From: Arthrobacter sp.
GTDB lineage: Bacteria; Actinomycetota; Actinomycetes; Actinomycetales; Micrococcaceae
NCBI RefSeq assembly: GCF_031179985.1
Contig: NZ_JAPSHJ010000008.1
Coordinates: forward strand, 1 to 64,000
Reading direction: 5' to 3'
DNA length: 64,000 nucleotides
The position numbers were made by a program, and so were the translations under genes. Below, in pieces: positions 1 to 7,699 of the stretch (its first letter is position 1; each line of letters begins with the position of its first letter). The notes under the pieces were generated by a model that was not told the origin of the DNA, did not search any database, and was given only the letters and a program-made list of their open reading frames with translations.

Positions 1-36
1 CCCTGTTTGTCTCCCCACCGAAGTAGGGGGCTGAAA

Positions 37-127
37 ACCCTCCCTCACCTTTCGCTCTATCTGCGCGAATGCTCTCCCTCGAACTGAAGGAGGGTTCGCC
101 AAAAACCTGCGAAAGGTGAGGGAGGGT
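37..127. repeat. Inverted intergenic repeat cluster, 32-base unit
   Basis: Positions 37-55 and 109-127 are a perfect 19-base inverted repeat (core CCCTCCCTCAC / GTGAGGGAGGG). A second, degenerate copy of each orientation lies inside (CTCCCTCGA at 74, CTGAAGGAGGGTT at 84). The two rightward copies are 32 bases apart, the same period as the larger cluster at 8858-9084. The element starts 12 bases beyond the stop of the TetR-EIIA gene. It can form a large hairpin and may act as a transcription terminator or a REP-like dispersed repeat. Its function is not shown by the sequence. Confidence 0.75.
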
Positions 128-139
128 CAGGGATGTGTC

Positions 140-1360
140 TTAGGCGCCTCTGGAGTTGACCTTCGCAAACAGCTCCAGCACTTCGTCCACGGATGTTGCG
201 GCTTCAAGCTGTGCCACTTGGGCCTTTTCAGCAAAGACTTCGGCAATTGAGGAGAGGATGTACAGGTGCTCATCGCTGATGCCGGCGACACCGACCACGA
301 ACTTGACCTCTTTACCGTTCCAGTCAATGCCGTGCGGATAACGGACCACGGAAACCGCGGATTTTTTGATGTGATCCTTTGCGGCGTTGGTACCGTGCGG
401 GATCGCGAGGTAGCTGCCCATGTAGGTGGAGACCGCTTCCTCGCGCTCGTGCATAGCCGTGATGTAGCCGCTGTCCACTGCACCGCGGTCCAACAGCAAG
501 CTGCCGGCTTCAAAAATTGCGGCATCCCGGGTAGTGGCCGTCCCATGGAGGATCACGCTGCTCGAGGCAAGGATCTTTGACCCACCTTCTCTGGCTTCGG
601 ATGCAGGCGCGTCGACCCCTGTGGCAGCGCGGAGGCTGCCGGAGCTGTTAGAGATGCGGTGAAGCCATTCGAGGAAGAGCTTGAGTTCTGAGCTTGAGAG
701 CTGATCCGAGTGCGAGGCCTGGAGCGCGGCATTAAGGGCAATGGCGGCAACCACCACTGATGATTTGCCGGAATCATCCGGTGCCGCCTCTTTGGCCTCG
801 TCCGTGGACACCGCGAAGATCATGGCGTCCCGCGTCATGGTGGAAAGTTCAAGGTTGCGGTCTGCAATCGGCTCCGCGATGAGCATGAGAGTGACACCGA
901 CGTTGGCTGCCAGAATGCTTCTGGCCGCTTCCCGTGGAGGCACGTTGAGCTGGCCCGTGACGGCCGCCTTGTTCAGCATTTCCTCCATCAGGGCTTCAGC
1001 ATCGGCCACGATGGAGGGACGTCTTTCAGGCCGGATATTGCCGAACATCACGAGGTACAGCTCGGGCTGGTTGAGCCCGAACTCGACGTGGTTGTCCCAC
1101 ATCCGCCGGATATCCTCCAACGGTTTGCCGGACGGGGCAAAGTCGCGTTCGCCCTTTACATATTCTTCGAAGCCAGCTGTAACAACTGCGTCGAACAGCC
1201 CTTCCTTGTCGCCAAAGTGGTGATACAGCGTGGGTGCCGTAACCCCTGCCAGCTGGGTGATCTGCCGCGTGGATACAGGCGCTCCCGCTGATCTGGCGAG
1301 CAATTCAGCCGCCGCACGCAGCAGTCTCGCCTTAGGCGGTAACTGGCCATCGAAACTCAT
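140..1360 (-). CDS. TetR-family repressor fused to a PTS EIIA (mannitol-type) domain
   Basis: A 406-residue protein with two recognisable modules. Residues about 10-60 are a TetR N-terminal helix-turn-helix (STRQITQLAGVTAPTLYHHF), followed by a TetR-like helical region to about 240. Residues about 265-400 are a type-2 (mannitol/fructose) PTS EIIA domain. Its hallmark AIPHGT at 319-324 puts the predicted phosphohistidine at His322, preceded by the family pattern MHEREEAVSTYMG. In known PTS systems EIIA takes phosphate from HPr and passes it to EIIB. Here I infer that phosphorylation tunes repressor activity. The gene is divergent from Enzyme I with a palindromic operator between them. No stop, frameshift or start codon interrupts the linker, so it reads as one polypeptide. 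I do not recognise a named characterised homologue. Confidence 0.88.
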   Translation of the reverse strand: MSFDGQLPPKARLLRAAAELLARSAGAPVSTRQITQLAGVTAPTLYHHFGDKEGLFDAVVTAGFEEYVKGERDFAPSGKPLEDIRRMWDNHVEFGLNQPELYLVMFGNIRPERRPSIVADAEALMEEMLNKAAVTGQLNVPPREAARSILAANVGVTLMLIAEPIADRNLELSTMTRDAMIFAVSTDEAKEAAPDDSGKSSVVVAAIALNAALQASHSDQLSSSELKLFLEWLHRISNSSGSLRAATGVDAPASEAREGGSKILASSSVILHGTATTRDAAIFEAGSLLLDRGAVDSGYITAMHEREEAVSTYMGSYLAIPHGTNAAKDHIKKSAVSVVRYPHGIDWNGKEVKFVVGVAGISDEHLYILSSIAEVFAEKAQVAQLEAATSVDEVLELFAKVNSRGA

Positions 1361-1378
1361 AGCCGCTACCCTAGCACC

Positions 1379-1393
1379 TATAGCGTTGCTATA
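1379..1393. promoter_or_regulatory. Palindromic operator TATAGC-GTT-GCTATA
   Basis: A perfect 6-base inverted repeat with a 3-base spacer lies 19 bases upstream of the TetR-EIIA start and 128 bases upstream of Enzyme I. Its size and position suit a TetR-family operator controlling both divergent genes. Assignment to the TetR-EIIA protein is inference. Confidence 0.6.
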
Positions 1394-1407
1394 TGAAGTG
1401 CATCACA
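1392..1407. promoter_or_regulatory. CRP/GlxR-like half-conserved site
   Basis: TATGA, six bases, then TCACA matches the CRP-type TGTGA-N6-TCACA pattern with one mismatch. It overlaps the end of the TATAGC palindrome by two bases. Catabolite control of PTS genes by a CRP-family protein (GlxR in corynebacteria) is known in actinobacteria, so the placement is sensible. A single match of this quality can also arise by chance. Confidence 0.4.
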
Positions 1408-1520
1408 TACAATTTTTTCAGAACTTTTTTCAGGCAAAGCAGCTACCGTCGGACGTAGCAGTACCGACTTCCAGCATCCGACGACGCAGCATGGTTACCG
1501 GCAGAGAATGAGGACCTTCA

Positions 1521-3206
1521 GTGCAGAACTTCCCAGGAGTAGGCGTAAGCCCCGGCCGCATTATTGGCACCATCCGCCAGATGCCCAAACCGATCAGCGA
1601 ACCCATTGCTGGTGAGCAACTGCAGCAGGGGATCTCCGCAGAGGAGGCCACGGCGCAACTCAAAGCAGCAGCTAAGGCAGTGCATGATGAGCTCAAGGAG
1701 CGCGCCGTCAAGGCCACCGGGGATGGCAAGGCCGTCTTGGAAGCCACTGCACTTATGGCCACCGACACCATGCTCATCAAGGGCGCAGGCAAACTGATCG
1801 CTCGGGGAACGTCCGCCGAACGCGCCATCTGGGAATCAGGGGCGTCTGTCTCTGAGATGCTGCTCAATCTCGGCGGCTACATGGCCGAGCGCGCCACCGA
1901 TGTCCTGGATGTGCGGGCCAGGATCGTCGCTGAACTGCGCGCAGTCCCCGCGCCCGGCATCCCCGAATCAGACACTGCGTTCATCCTGGTGGCCGAGGAC
2001 CTGGCACCTGCCGATACCGCAACCCTCGACCCCAACAAGATCCTGGCGCTGGTAACTGCAGGCGGCGGGCCCCAGTCCCACACAGCCATCATTGCCCGCT
2101 CTCTCGGATTGCCGGCCGTCGTTGCCGCGGTTGGCGTCGATGAACTGCCGGACGGCACCGAAGTTTTTGTCGATGGCGCAGCCGGAACCGTCACCGCGGA
2201 GCCCGACGAGTCACTGCGTTCTTCCGCGGAGGCGTGGGCGGCAACGGCATCGCTGCTGGCAGAGTTCAGCGGTACGGGTTCGACGGCGGACGGTCACTTG
2301 GTCCCGCTTCTCGCCAACGTGGGAGGCGCTAAGGATGCTGTGGCTGCTGCTGCCCTCGGCGCCGAGGGAGTAGGGCTCTTCCGCACCGAATTTTGCTTCC
2401 TCGAACGCGATACCGAGCCCAGTGTCGAAGAGCAGGCGGCGGCCTACAAGGGCGTTTTTGATGCGTTCCCGGGCAAGAAAGTTGTGCTCAGGACCCTCGA
2501 TGCCGGTGCCGACAAGCCCCTCCCGTTCCTCACCGACGCCACAGAACCGAACCCGGCCCTCGGGGTCCGCGGCTACCGGACCGACTTCACCACTCCCGGC
2601 GTCCTGGACCGCCAGCTTGAGGCCATTGGATTGGCGGCGAAAGACTCCGAAGCCGACGTGTGGGTGATGGCACCCATGATCTCGACGGCGGAAGAGGCTG
2701 CGCGTTTCGCCTCCATGTGCGCCGACGCGGGAATCAGCACCCCTGGCGTAATGGTGGAGGTTCCTTCGGCCGCTCTGACAGCCGAAGCGATCCTGCGGGA
2801 GGTCGGGTTTGCCAGCCTGGGAACCAACGACCTCACGCAGTACGCCATGGCCGCCGACCGACAGCTTGGTCCCCTCGCGGGCCTCAACACACCCTGGCAA
2901 CCGGCGGTGCTGCGGCTGGTCGGACTGACGGTTGAGGGGTCGGTGGCAGAAGGCAACAACAAGCCCGTTGGCGTCTGCGGGGAAGCGGCAGCCGACCCAG
3001 CCCTGGCCGTTGTCCTCACAGGCTTGGGTGTTTCCACACTCTCCATGACTGCCCGCTCCCTGGCCGCAGTTGCCGCTGTGCTGAAGACCGTCACTCTGGC
3101 CGAGGCCCAGGAACTGGCCAAGCTGGCCCTTTCCGCTCCCAGCGCTACCGAAGCCCGGGCATGGGTCCGTGCCAAGCTGCCCGTACTGGAGGAGCTGGGC
3201 TTGTAG
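1521..3206 (+). CDS. ptsI: PTS Enzyme I (phosphoenolpyruvate-protein phosphotransferase)
   Basis: A 561-residue Enzyme I that transfers phosphate from PEP to HPr, the first cytoplasmic step of PTS sugar uptake. The N-terminal helical HPr-binding region is followed by the swivelling phosphohistidine motif GGGPQSHTAIIARS (181-194, predicted phospho-His187). The C-terminal PEP-binding barrel has EGVGLFRTEF, SLGTNDLTQYAMAADR (432-447) and the active-site cysteine in VGVCGEA (Cys486). Length is close to the usual 550-575. I took the GTG at 1521 because homology starts at once (NFPGVGVSPG). It is divergent from the TetR-EIIA fusion. No HPr or EIIBC gene lies in the window, so partners must be elsewhere. 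Confidence 0.95.
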   Translation: MQNFPGVGVSPGRIIGTIRQMPKPISEPIAGEQLQQGISAEEATAQLKAAAKAVHDELKERAVKATGDGKAVLEATALMATDTMLIKGAGKLIARGTSAERAIWESGASVSEMLLNLGGYMAERATDVLDVRARIVAELRAVPAPGIPESDTAFILVAEDLAPADTATLDPNKILALVTAGGGPQSHTAIIARSLGLPAVVAAVGVDELPDGTEVFVDGAAGTVTAEPDESLRSSAEAWAATASLLAEFSGTGSTADGHLVPLLANVGGAKDAVAAAALGAEGVGLFRTEFCFLERDTEPSVEEQAAAYKGVFDAFPGKKVVLRTLDAGADKPLPFLTDATEPNPALGVRGYRTDFTTPGVLDRQLEAIGLAAKDSEADVWVMAPMISTAEEAARFASMCADAGISTPGVMVEVPSAALTAEAILREVGFASLGTNDLTQYAMAADRQLGPLAGLNTPWQPAVLRLVGLTVEGSVAEGNNKPVGVCGEAAADPALAVVLTGLGVSTLSMTARSLAAVAAVLKTVTLAEAQELAKLALSAPSATEARAWVRAKLPVLEELGL

Positions 3207-3213
3207 GGCTCAG

Positions 3214-3244
3214 CCGCCCGGGCAGCCCGTGTCCCCCCGGGCGG
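3214..3244 (+). terminator. GC-rich hairpin after ptsI
   Basis: A perfect 9-base stem (CCGCCCGGG at 3214-3222, CCCGGGCGG at 3236-3244) with a 13-base loop starts 7 bases after the Enzyme I stop. There is no U-run, which is common for terminators in high-GC actinobacteria, so termination is plausible but not certain. Confidence 0.5.
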
Positions 3245-3268
3245 ATACAGCCGGGTTAGTATTCAGCC

Positions 3269-3688
3269 ATGGCACTGATAGCCCCACGGGTCACAGGCGC
3301 ACTGCCCGCTGACGATGCCCGCAAGCTCAAGCGAGCCCTCGAGGGCAGCCACGACATCACTGTCTTTGTCGACGGCACTGTCCACCGGCTGCCCCCGCAG
3401 GCGAGGGACGCCGTCGTCGACGTCCTGACGCGTTTCAGTGAGGGCGACGCCGTCACCGTCAGCAGTGTGGAGGAAATGCTCACCACCTCGCGTGCGGCCG
3501 AACTCGCGGGGATATCGCATACCTATCTGCGCAATATGACAGATCGTGGCGAGATCCCGGTGCAGTACAGGGGCACGCACCGGCGGATCCGGCTGACGGA
3601 CATCATGGCCTGGCTGGAGACGCAGAAGAAGTCCGTGGAATCGCAGGAATCGGAGGCGTCGAAAGACCCGGAAAACTCCGAAGCCTGA
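3269..3688 (+). CDS. Small excisionase/MerR-type helix-turn-helix protein
   Basis: A 139-residue protein whose second half (about 70-115) is a MerR/excisionase-type DNA-binding fold: LTTSRAAELAGISHTYLRN, then a basic wing YRGTHRRIRLTDIMAWLE. The N-terminal half has no recognised domain and an acidic, lysine-rich tail ends the protein. Such proteins often pair with a PIN-domain toxin as antitoxins, but no toxin lies next to it. It stands alone between the ptsI hairpin and the alditol oxidase promoter. Its targets are unknown. Autoregulation or control of the downstream oxidase are possibilities only. Confidence 0.8.
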   Translation: MALIAPRVTGALPADDARKLKRALEGSHDITVFVDGTVHRLPPQARDAVVDVLTRFSEGDAVTVSSVEEMLTTSRAAELAGISHTYLRNMTDRGEIPVQYRGTHRRIRLTDIMAWLETQKKSVESQESEASKDPENSEA

Positions 3689-3706
3689 CCGCACCTCGGC
3701 CGGTCA

Positions 3707-3736
3707 TTGACAGCACGCTGGGTGCCTAAGCAGTAT
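3707..3736 (+). promoter_or_regulatory. Promoter for the alditol oxidase gene
   Basis: TTGACA at 3707-3712 is a perfect -35 box. After an 18-base spacer, CAGTAT at 3731-3736 is a fair -10 box. The expected transcription start (about 3743) falls inside the lac-operator-like sequence described separately, about 47 bases before the ATG at 3790. Confidence 0.6.
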
Positions 3737-3752
3737 TGTGAGCGGTAACAAT
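3735..3752. promoter_or_regulatory. LacI-family operator-like site
   Basis: The 18 bases ATTGTGAGCGGTAACAAT form an imperfect palindrome (7 of 9 paired positions match). They resemble the classical lac operator with one central base missing. The site overlaps the -10 box and the predicted start, the normal place for a LacI-family repressor. No LacI-family gene is in this window, so the repressor would act from elsewhere. Confidence 0.5.
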
Positions 3753-3789
3753 TTGGTCGGAGCCACGGGCTGCGGCACGAAAGGGAGTT

Positions 3790-5064
3790 ATGCGCACGGA
3801 GCTTGATGAACTGAACTGGGCCGGCAACTACCGCTACGGAGCTCCCGTGATCCACCGGCCAGGCTCGGTGCAGGAAGCGCAGGAACTCGTCGCCGGCGCC
3901 CCGAACATCAGGGCCCTTGGCTCCCGCCACTCCTTCAACTCCATTGCCGATTCCGCGGGGGCCCTGCTCTCGCTGGAGGCCTTGGACCCCGCCATCACCA
4001 TTGACCCTGCAGCGCGGACCGTCACAGTTTCAGGCGGAACGCGTTACGGGACCCTGGCGGAGGAGCTGGAGCGGAACGGCTTTGCCCTGCCCAACCTCGC
4101 CTCACTGCCGCACATCTCCATAGCCGGCGCCATTTCCACGGCAACGCACGGATCCGGCGATCGCAACGGCAATCTCGCTACCTCGGTAGCTGAACTCGAG
4201 CTGATTGGGGCCGACGGGAACCTTCGCAGACTTCGCCGCGGAGACCCCGACTTCGACGGCTCGGTGGTGGCACTCGGCGCCCTGGGCATCGTCACGCAGG
4301 TGACCCTGGACATCGAGCCCACCTTCTCTGTTCGCCAGGACGTTTTCGAGGCACTCTCCTGGGAGCAGGTGCTCGCGGATATCGACGCCGTCACCGGCAG
4401 TGCCTACAGCGTGAGTCTGTTCACAGACTGGCAAGGGGAGACGGTGGCGCAATCCTGGTTGAAGAGCCGCGGGTACGACGGCGGTGTCCCCAACGCCGCA
4501 TACAGCGCCGGTTTTTACGGCGGCTCCCCGGCCCTTCGAGCAATGCACCCATTGCCCGGCTTCTCAGGCGAGGATTGCACCCAGCAGCTAGGCGTTCCCG
4601 GGCCCTGGTCCGAGCGCCTGGCACACTTCCGGATGGCCTTCACGCCAAGCAGTGGGGCCGAGCTGCAAAGCGAATACTTCGTGGCACGGGAGAACGCCAC
4701 GGAGGCCATCGCCGCAATCCGGGGACTCTCTGAGCACATCACTCCCCTGCTGCAGGTCTCGGAAATCCGCACCATCGCCGCCGATCAGCTGTGGCTCAGC
4801 CCTGCCTACGGTCAGGCAACAGTGGGCCTCCACTTCACCTGGAAGCCCGAGCAGGCAGCTGTTGAGAAGGTCCTTCCGCTGATGGAGGAGAGGCTGGCCC
4901 CGCTGGGAGCCAGGCCGCATTGGGGCAAGCTCTTCCAGGCAGATGCAGCAGCCCTCGCGCCGCTGTATCCCCGTTTCGCAGATTTCATTTCGCTGGCCGA
5001 ACGGGTGGATCCTGAGCACAAATTCCGCAACAGCTTCCTGGAAAGCAAGGTGTTTGGCGGCTAG
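3790..5064 (+). CDS. FAD-dependent alditol (xylitol) oxidase, AldO-like
   Basis: A 424-residue flavoprotein of the vanillyl-alcohol-oxidase fold, close in length to Streptomyces AldO (about 418). It probably oxidises a sugar alcohol such as xylitol or sorbitol at C1 with O2, giving the aldose and H2O2. The FAD domain shows RALGSRHSFN (41-50), where His47 matches the residue carrying covalent FAD in AldO. It also shows SLPHISIAGAISTATHGSG, the second pyrophosphate-binding loop. The C-terminus has PHWGKLF and the DPEHKFRNSFL segment typical of aldonolactone/alditol oxidases. L-gulono-lactone oxidase is an alternative label. GGGAG lies about 7 bases before the ATG. It has its own promoter with a LacI-type operator. 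Confidence 0.85.
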   Translation: MRTELDELNWAGNYRYGAPVIHRPGSVQEAQELVAGAPNIRALGSRHSFNSIADSAGALLSLEALDPAITIDPAARTVTVSGGTRYGTLAEELERNGFALPNLASLPHISIAGAISTATHGSGDRNGNLATSVAELELIGADGNLRRLRRGDPDFDGSVVALGALGIVTQVTLDIEPTFSVRQDVFEALSWEQVLADIDAVTGSAYSVSLFTDWQGETVAQSWLKSRGYDGGVPNAAYSAGFYGGSPALRAMHPLPGFSGEDCTQQLGVPGPWSERLAHFRMAFTPSSGAELQSEYFVARENATEAIAAIRGLSEHITPLLQVSEIRTIAADQLWLSPAYGQATVGLHFTWKPEQAAVEKVLPLMEERLAPLGARPHWGKLFQADAAALAPLYPRFADFISLAERVDPEHKFRNSFLESKVFGG

Positions 5065-5082
5065 CTCTTCGTACGCGGCAGG

Positions 5083-5110
5083 CCGGGCCCAAGCGAGGGC
5101 CGTGGCCCGG
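5083..5110. terminator. Hairpin between convergent genes
   Basis: A 7-base stem (CCGGGCC at 5083, GGCCCGG at 5104) lies in the 48 bases between the convergent alditol oxidase and PucR genes. It could terminate either strand. There is no U-tract. Confidence 0.35.
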
Positions 5111-5112
5111 AA

Positions 5113-6333
5113 TCAGATGCGTGGGCGGGAGGCCCAACGCCGCGCCTTGAGGGCCGCGTGGAGTTCCAGCCGCACCATTCCCTTGAGCGGATCAACTCCC
5201 AGCACCTGCCGGATCCTGCCGAGCCTGTTGTAGATGCTGCTCCGATGCAGATGCAGCTTGTCAGCAACATCCTGGACCGAACCGTCATTGTCGTAGAGCA
5301 GCTCAAGCACGGGGAGAAGCTCTCCGTTGCGGTCGTGGTCCTCCAGGAGATGGAAGTACACGGAACCTGCATCTGCCCACGCTCCTGTGCCGCCCCCGGC
5401 TGAGGCGAGCAGCTGGTACATCCCCGTATCGCGGCAGTCCACCAGCTCTCCGAGCTGCGGATCAACTGCTGCTGCCTGCGCCGCCTGCTTCGACTGACGA
5501 TAGGCCTCGTTCAGCTCCCGCGGCTTACTGAAACCTTCACTGCAGCCAAGGATGATCCGCTGCACGGGCCGCCCGGCACGCTTGGCCAGCTCCAGCTGAT
5601 AATGCACCAGGACCTGCGCGTGGCTGGCCCGGCCGACGGACTCCCGGAACAGCACCACAGCATGGGTTTCCGTGCCAGCACTGAACAGGGTGGAATCCAC
5701 TCCGATGGTTGCCTGCAGCGCAGCAGACCTGTGGATGAGGGTGGACGCGATCGGATCCGGGCCTTCAGTCCAGCCATCGGCATCGATGATGGTCACCAAC
5801 TGCCAAGGCCCCTTGCCCTGAACTTCCTTCCAGCCGGCGACGGCCGCCACAGCGTTGCTCTCCCCGGCGCACGCCTTAAGGAATTCCTGCTCACGTCGGC
5901 GGCGGAACTCTGATTCTGCCGTGTTGGACTCGAGCAGGAGGCCGGACAGCACCTCCAACTCGTCCCGGACGCCGGGCAGCTGACTCAGGATCGCCGTCGC
6001 GCTTTCATCTTCAAGGTCCTGTTGGACCCACAGATATCCCACGCGGAAACCGCGCACCAGCAGCGGGACGCAGACGCGGCCCAGCATCCCCAGGTCCTCG
6101 TTGGCAGGCACGACGACGGGACGCACCGCCGTCGCGATCCCGTGCGAAAGCTGCCAGGCGCTGACATCCGCCGGGACCCGTTTGCTCAGCAGGAAGTTCA
6201 CCCGCACGCGGTCGGCGTGGGATTGGTTGGAGCTGTAAGCGAGCAGGACACCGTCGAGGTCCTCAAGGGAAAGCCCCCGCCCCAACTTGAGTGCCACGTG
6301 CTCGACGAGCTGTTCCACATCCTGTACCCGCAT
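5113..6333 (-). CDS. PucR/CdaR-family transcriptional regulator, probable activator of alanine dehydrogenase
   Basis: A 406-residue regulator starting at the ATG at 6333 (MRVQDVEQLVEHVALKLGRG). The frame stays open upstream but those residues do not look like the family. The C-terminal PucR helix-turn-helix is clear: ELLYDNDGSVQDVADKLHLH followed by RSSIYNRLGRIRQVLG. It is divergent from ald with a 243-base gap. In Bacillus subtilis the PucR-family protein AdeR activates ald, and this pairing suggests the same role here (inference). Mycobacteria use an unrelated Lrp-type AldR. The N-terminal half likely senses an amino acid, but no ligand can be read from the sequence. Confidence 0.85.
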   Translation of the reverse strand: MRVQDVEQLVEHVALKLGRGLSLEDLDGVLLAYSSNQSHADRVRVNFLLSKRVPADVSAWQLSHGIATAVRPVVVPANEDLGMLGRVCVPLLVRGFRVGYLWVQQDLEDESATAILSQLPGVRDELEVLSGLLLESNTAESEFRRRREQEFLKACAGESNAVAAVAGWKEVQGKGPWQLVTIIDADGWTEGPDPIASTLIHRSAALQATIGVDSTLFSAGTETHAVVLFRESVGRASHAQVLVHYQLELAKRAGRPVQRIILGCSEGFSKPRELNEAYRQSKQAAQAAAVDPQLGELVDCRDTGMYQLLASAGGGTGAWADAGSVYFHLLEDHDRNGELLPVLELLYDNDGSVQDVADKLHLHRSSIYNRLGRIRQVLGVDPLKGMVRLELHAALKARRWASRPRI

Positions 6334-6412
6334 GCTGCAACAGTACTGCTCATGCGGCCTCGGCAACCCACCTTCCTGCACGAACAGGAGGCGACAGTTG
6401 ACGCTAGAGGCT

Positions 6413-6426
6413 TCGACAAATGTCGA
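6413..6426. promoter_or_regulatory. Palindrome TCGACA-AA-TGTCGA in the PucR/ald divergent region
   Basis: A perfect 6-base inverted repeat with a 2-base spacer lies 80 bases upstream of the PucR start and about 150 upstream of ald. It is a candidate operator for the PucR protein. The rest of the 243-base intergenic region (6334-6576) shows no obvious consensus promoter pair. Confidence 0.4.
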
Positions 6427-6576
6427 GGTCAATCTGCGCAAACCCGCGAAAACAGGCGGAAGTTGAGTTCTGTCCCGATAATTTCCATGTCGTGTGCCTC
6501 ACAACCGGATTTATTCTGGAATCACATCCACAGATCCATCCTGGCCCTTACAAAGCCGCCGAACCTGGAGCCCAAA

Positions 6577-7695
6577 ATGATCATCGGTATCCCCAAAGAG
6601 ATCAAGAACAATGAATTCCGCGTGGCCATCACCGCTGCTGGAGTTCACGAATTCCTTATGCACGGCCACACAGTCCTGGTGGAACGCGGCGCAGGGCTGG
6701 GCTCGGGAATCACTGATGAGGAATACGCGATTGCCGGCGCCGAGATCGTGACTGACCCGGACGATGTCTGGGGCCGCGCAGACATGGTGATGAAGGTCAA
6801 GGAACCCATCAAGGCCGAATACCACCGGTTCCGCAAAGGGCTCATTCTGTTCACCTACCTGCACCTGGCAGCAGAGCCGGAACTGACCCAAGAACTAATC
6901 AACTCCGGCGTCACTGCCATCGCCTACGAAACGGTGCAGGAAGGCCGCACACTTCCACTCCTGGCCCCCATGTCTGAGGTGGCAGGCCGCTTGTCGGTCC
7001 AGGTCGGAGCCGCTTCGCTGATGGCCCCAGCCGGAGGCAAGGGTGTGCTGCTGGGCGGCGTACCGGGAGTCCGTCCTGCCAAGGTTGTGGTGCTCGGCGC
7101 CGGAGTAGCCGGAACCAACGCCGCGGCGATGGCACTCGGGCTTGGGGCGGACGTCACCATCCTGGACATCAACATTCCCCGCCTCCGGGAACTCGATGCC
7201 CAGTACCAGGGCCGCCTGAAGACGGTGGCGTCCAACAAATACGAGATTGAAAAGTCAGTAGTGGACGCTGACCTGGTGATCGGATCCGTGCTGATCCCGG
7301 GAGCCAAGGCACCCAAGCTGGTGACGAATGAGCTCGTTGCACGGATGAAGCCGGGCTCGGTTCTGGTGGACATCGCGGTGGACCAGGGTGGCTGCTTTGA
7401 GGACACCCACCCCACAACGCACCAGGAGCCCACGTACAAGGTCCACAACACAATCTTCTACTGCGTGGCCAACATGCCCGGCGCCGTTCCGAACACCTCC
7501 ACCTACGCGCTCACCAACGTCACCCTGCGCTATGGCGTCGCGTTGGCGAACCTGGGCGTCAAGGCGGCCTTCGAGAAGGATCCCGCACTGGCCGCCGGCC
7601 TCAACATCGCCGCCGGCCATGTGGCCCACCATTCCGTGTCGGAGGCACACAACCTGCCGCTCGTCGCAGATTGGCACCAGTTGGTTAGCGCCTGA
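6577..7695 (+). CDS. ald: Alanine dehydrogenase
   Basis: A 372-residue cytoplasmic NAD-dependent alanine dehydrogenase, interconverting L-alanine with pyruvate and ammonia. The start is the ATG at 6577 giving MIIGIPKEIKNNEFRVAIT, the family N-terminus. The reading frame extends far upstream but that is not coding-like. Catalytic Lys75 (VKVKEP region) and His96 (FTYLHLA) correspond to K74 and H95 of characterised enzymes. The NAD-binding Rossmann motif is VVVLGAGVAGTNAA. Length matches the usual 371. Control is probably by the divergent PucR protein. The gene ends just before a long hairpin shared with the convergent oxidoreductase. Confidence 0.97.
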   Translation: MIIGIPKEIKNNEFRVAITAAGVHEFLMHGHTVLVERGAGLGSGITDEEYAIAGAEIVTDPDDVWGRADMVMKVKEPIKAEYHRFRKGLILFTYLHLAAEPELTQELINSGVTAIAYETVQEGRTLPLLAPMSEVAGRLSVQVGAASLMAPAGGKGVLLGGVPGVRPAKVVVLGAGVAGTNAAAMALGLGADVTILDINIPRLRELDAQYQGRLKTVASNKYEIEKSVVDADLVIGSVLIPGAKAPKLVTNELVARMKPGSVLVDIAVDQGGCFEDTHPTTHQEPTYKVHNTIFYCVANMPGAVPNTSTYALTNVTLRYGVALANLGVKAAFEKDPALAAGLNIAAGHVAHHSVSEAHNLPLVADWHQLVSA

Positions 7696-7699
7696 TTTT

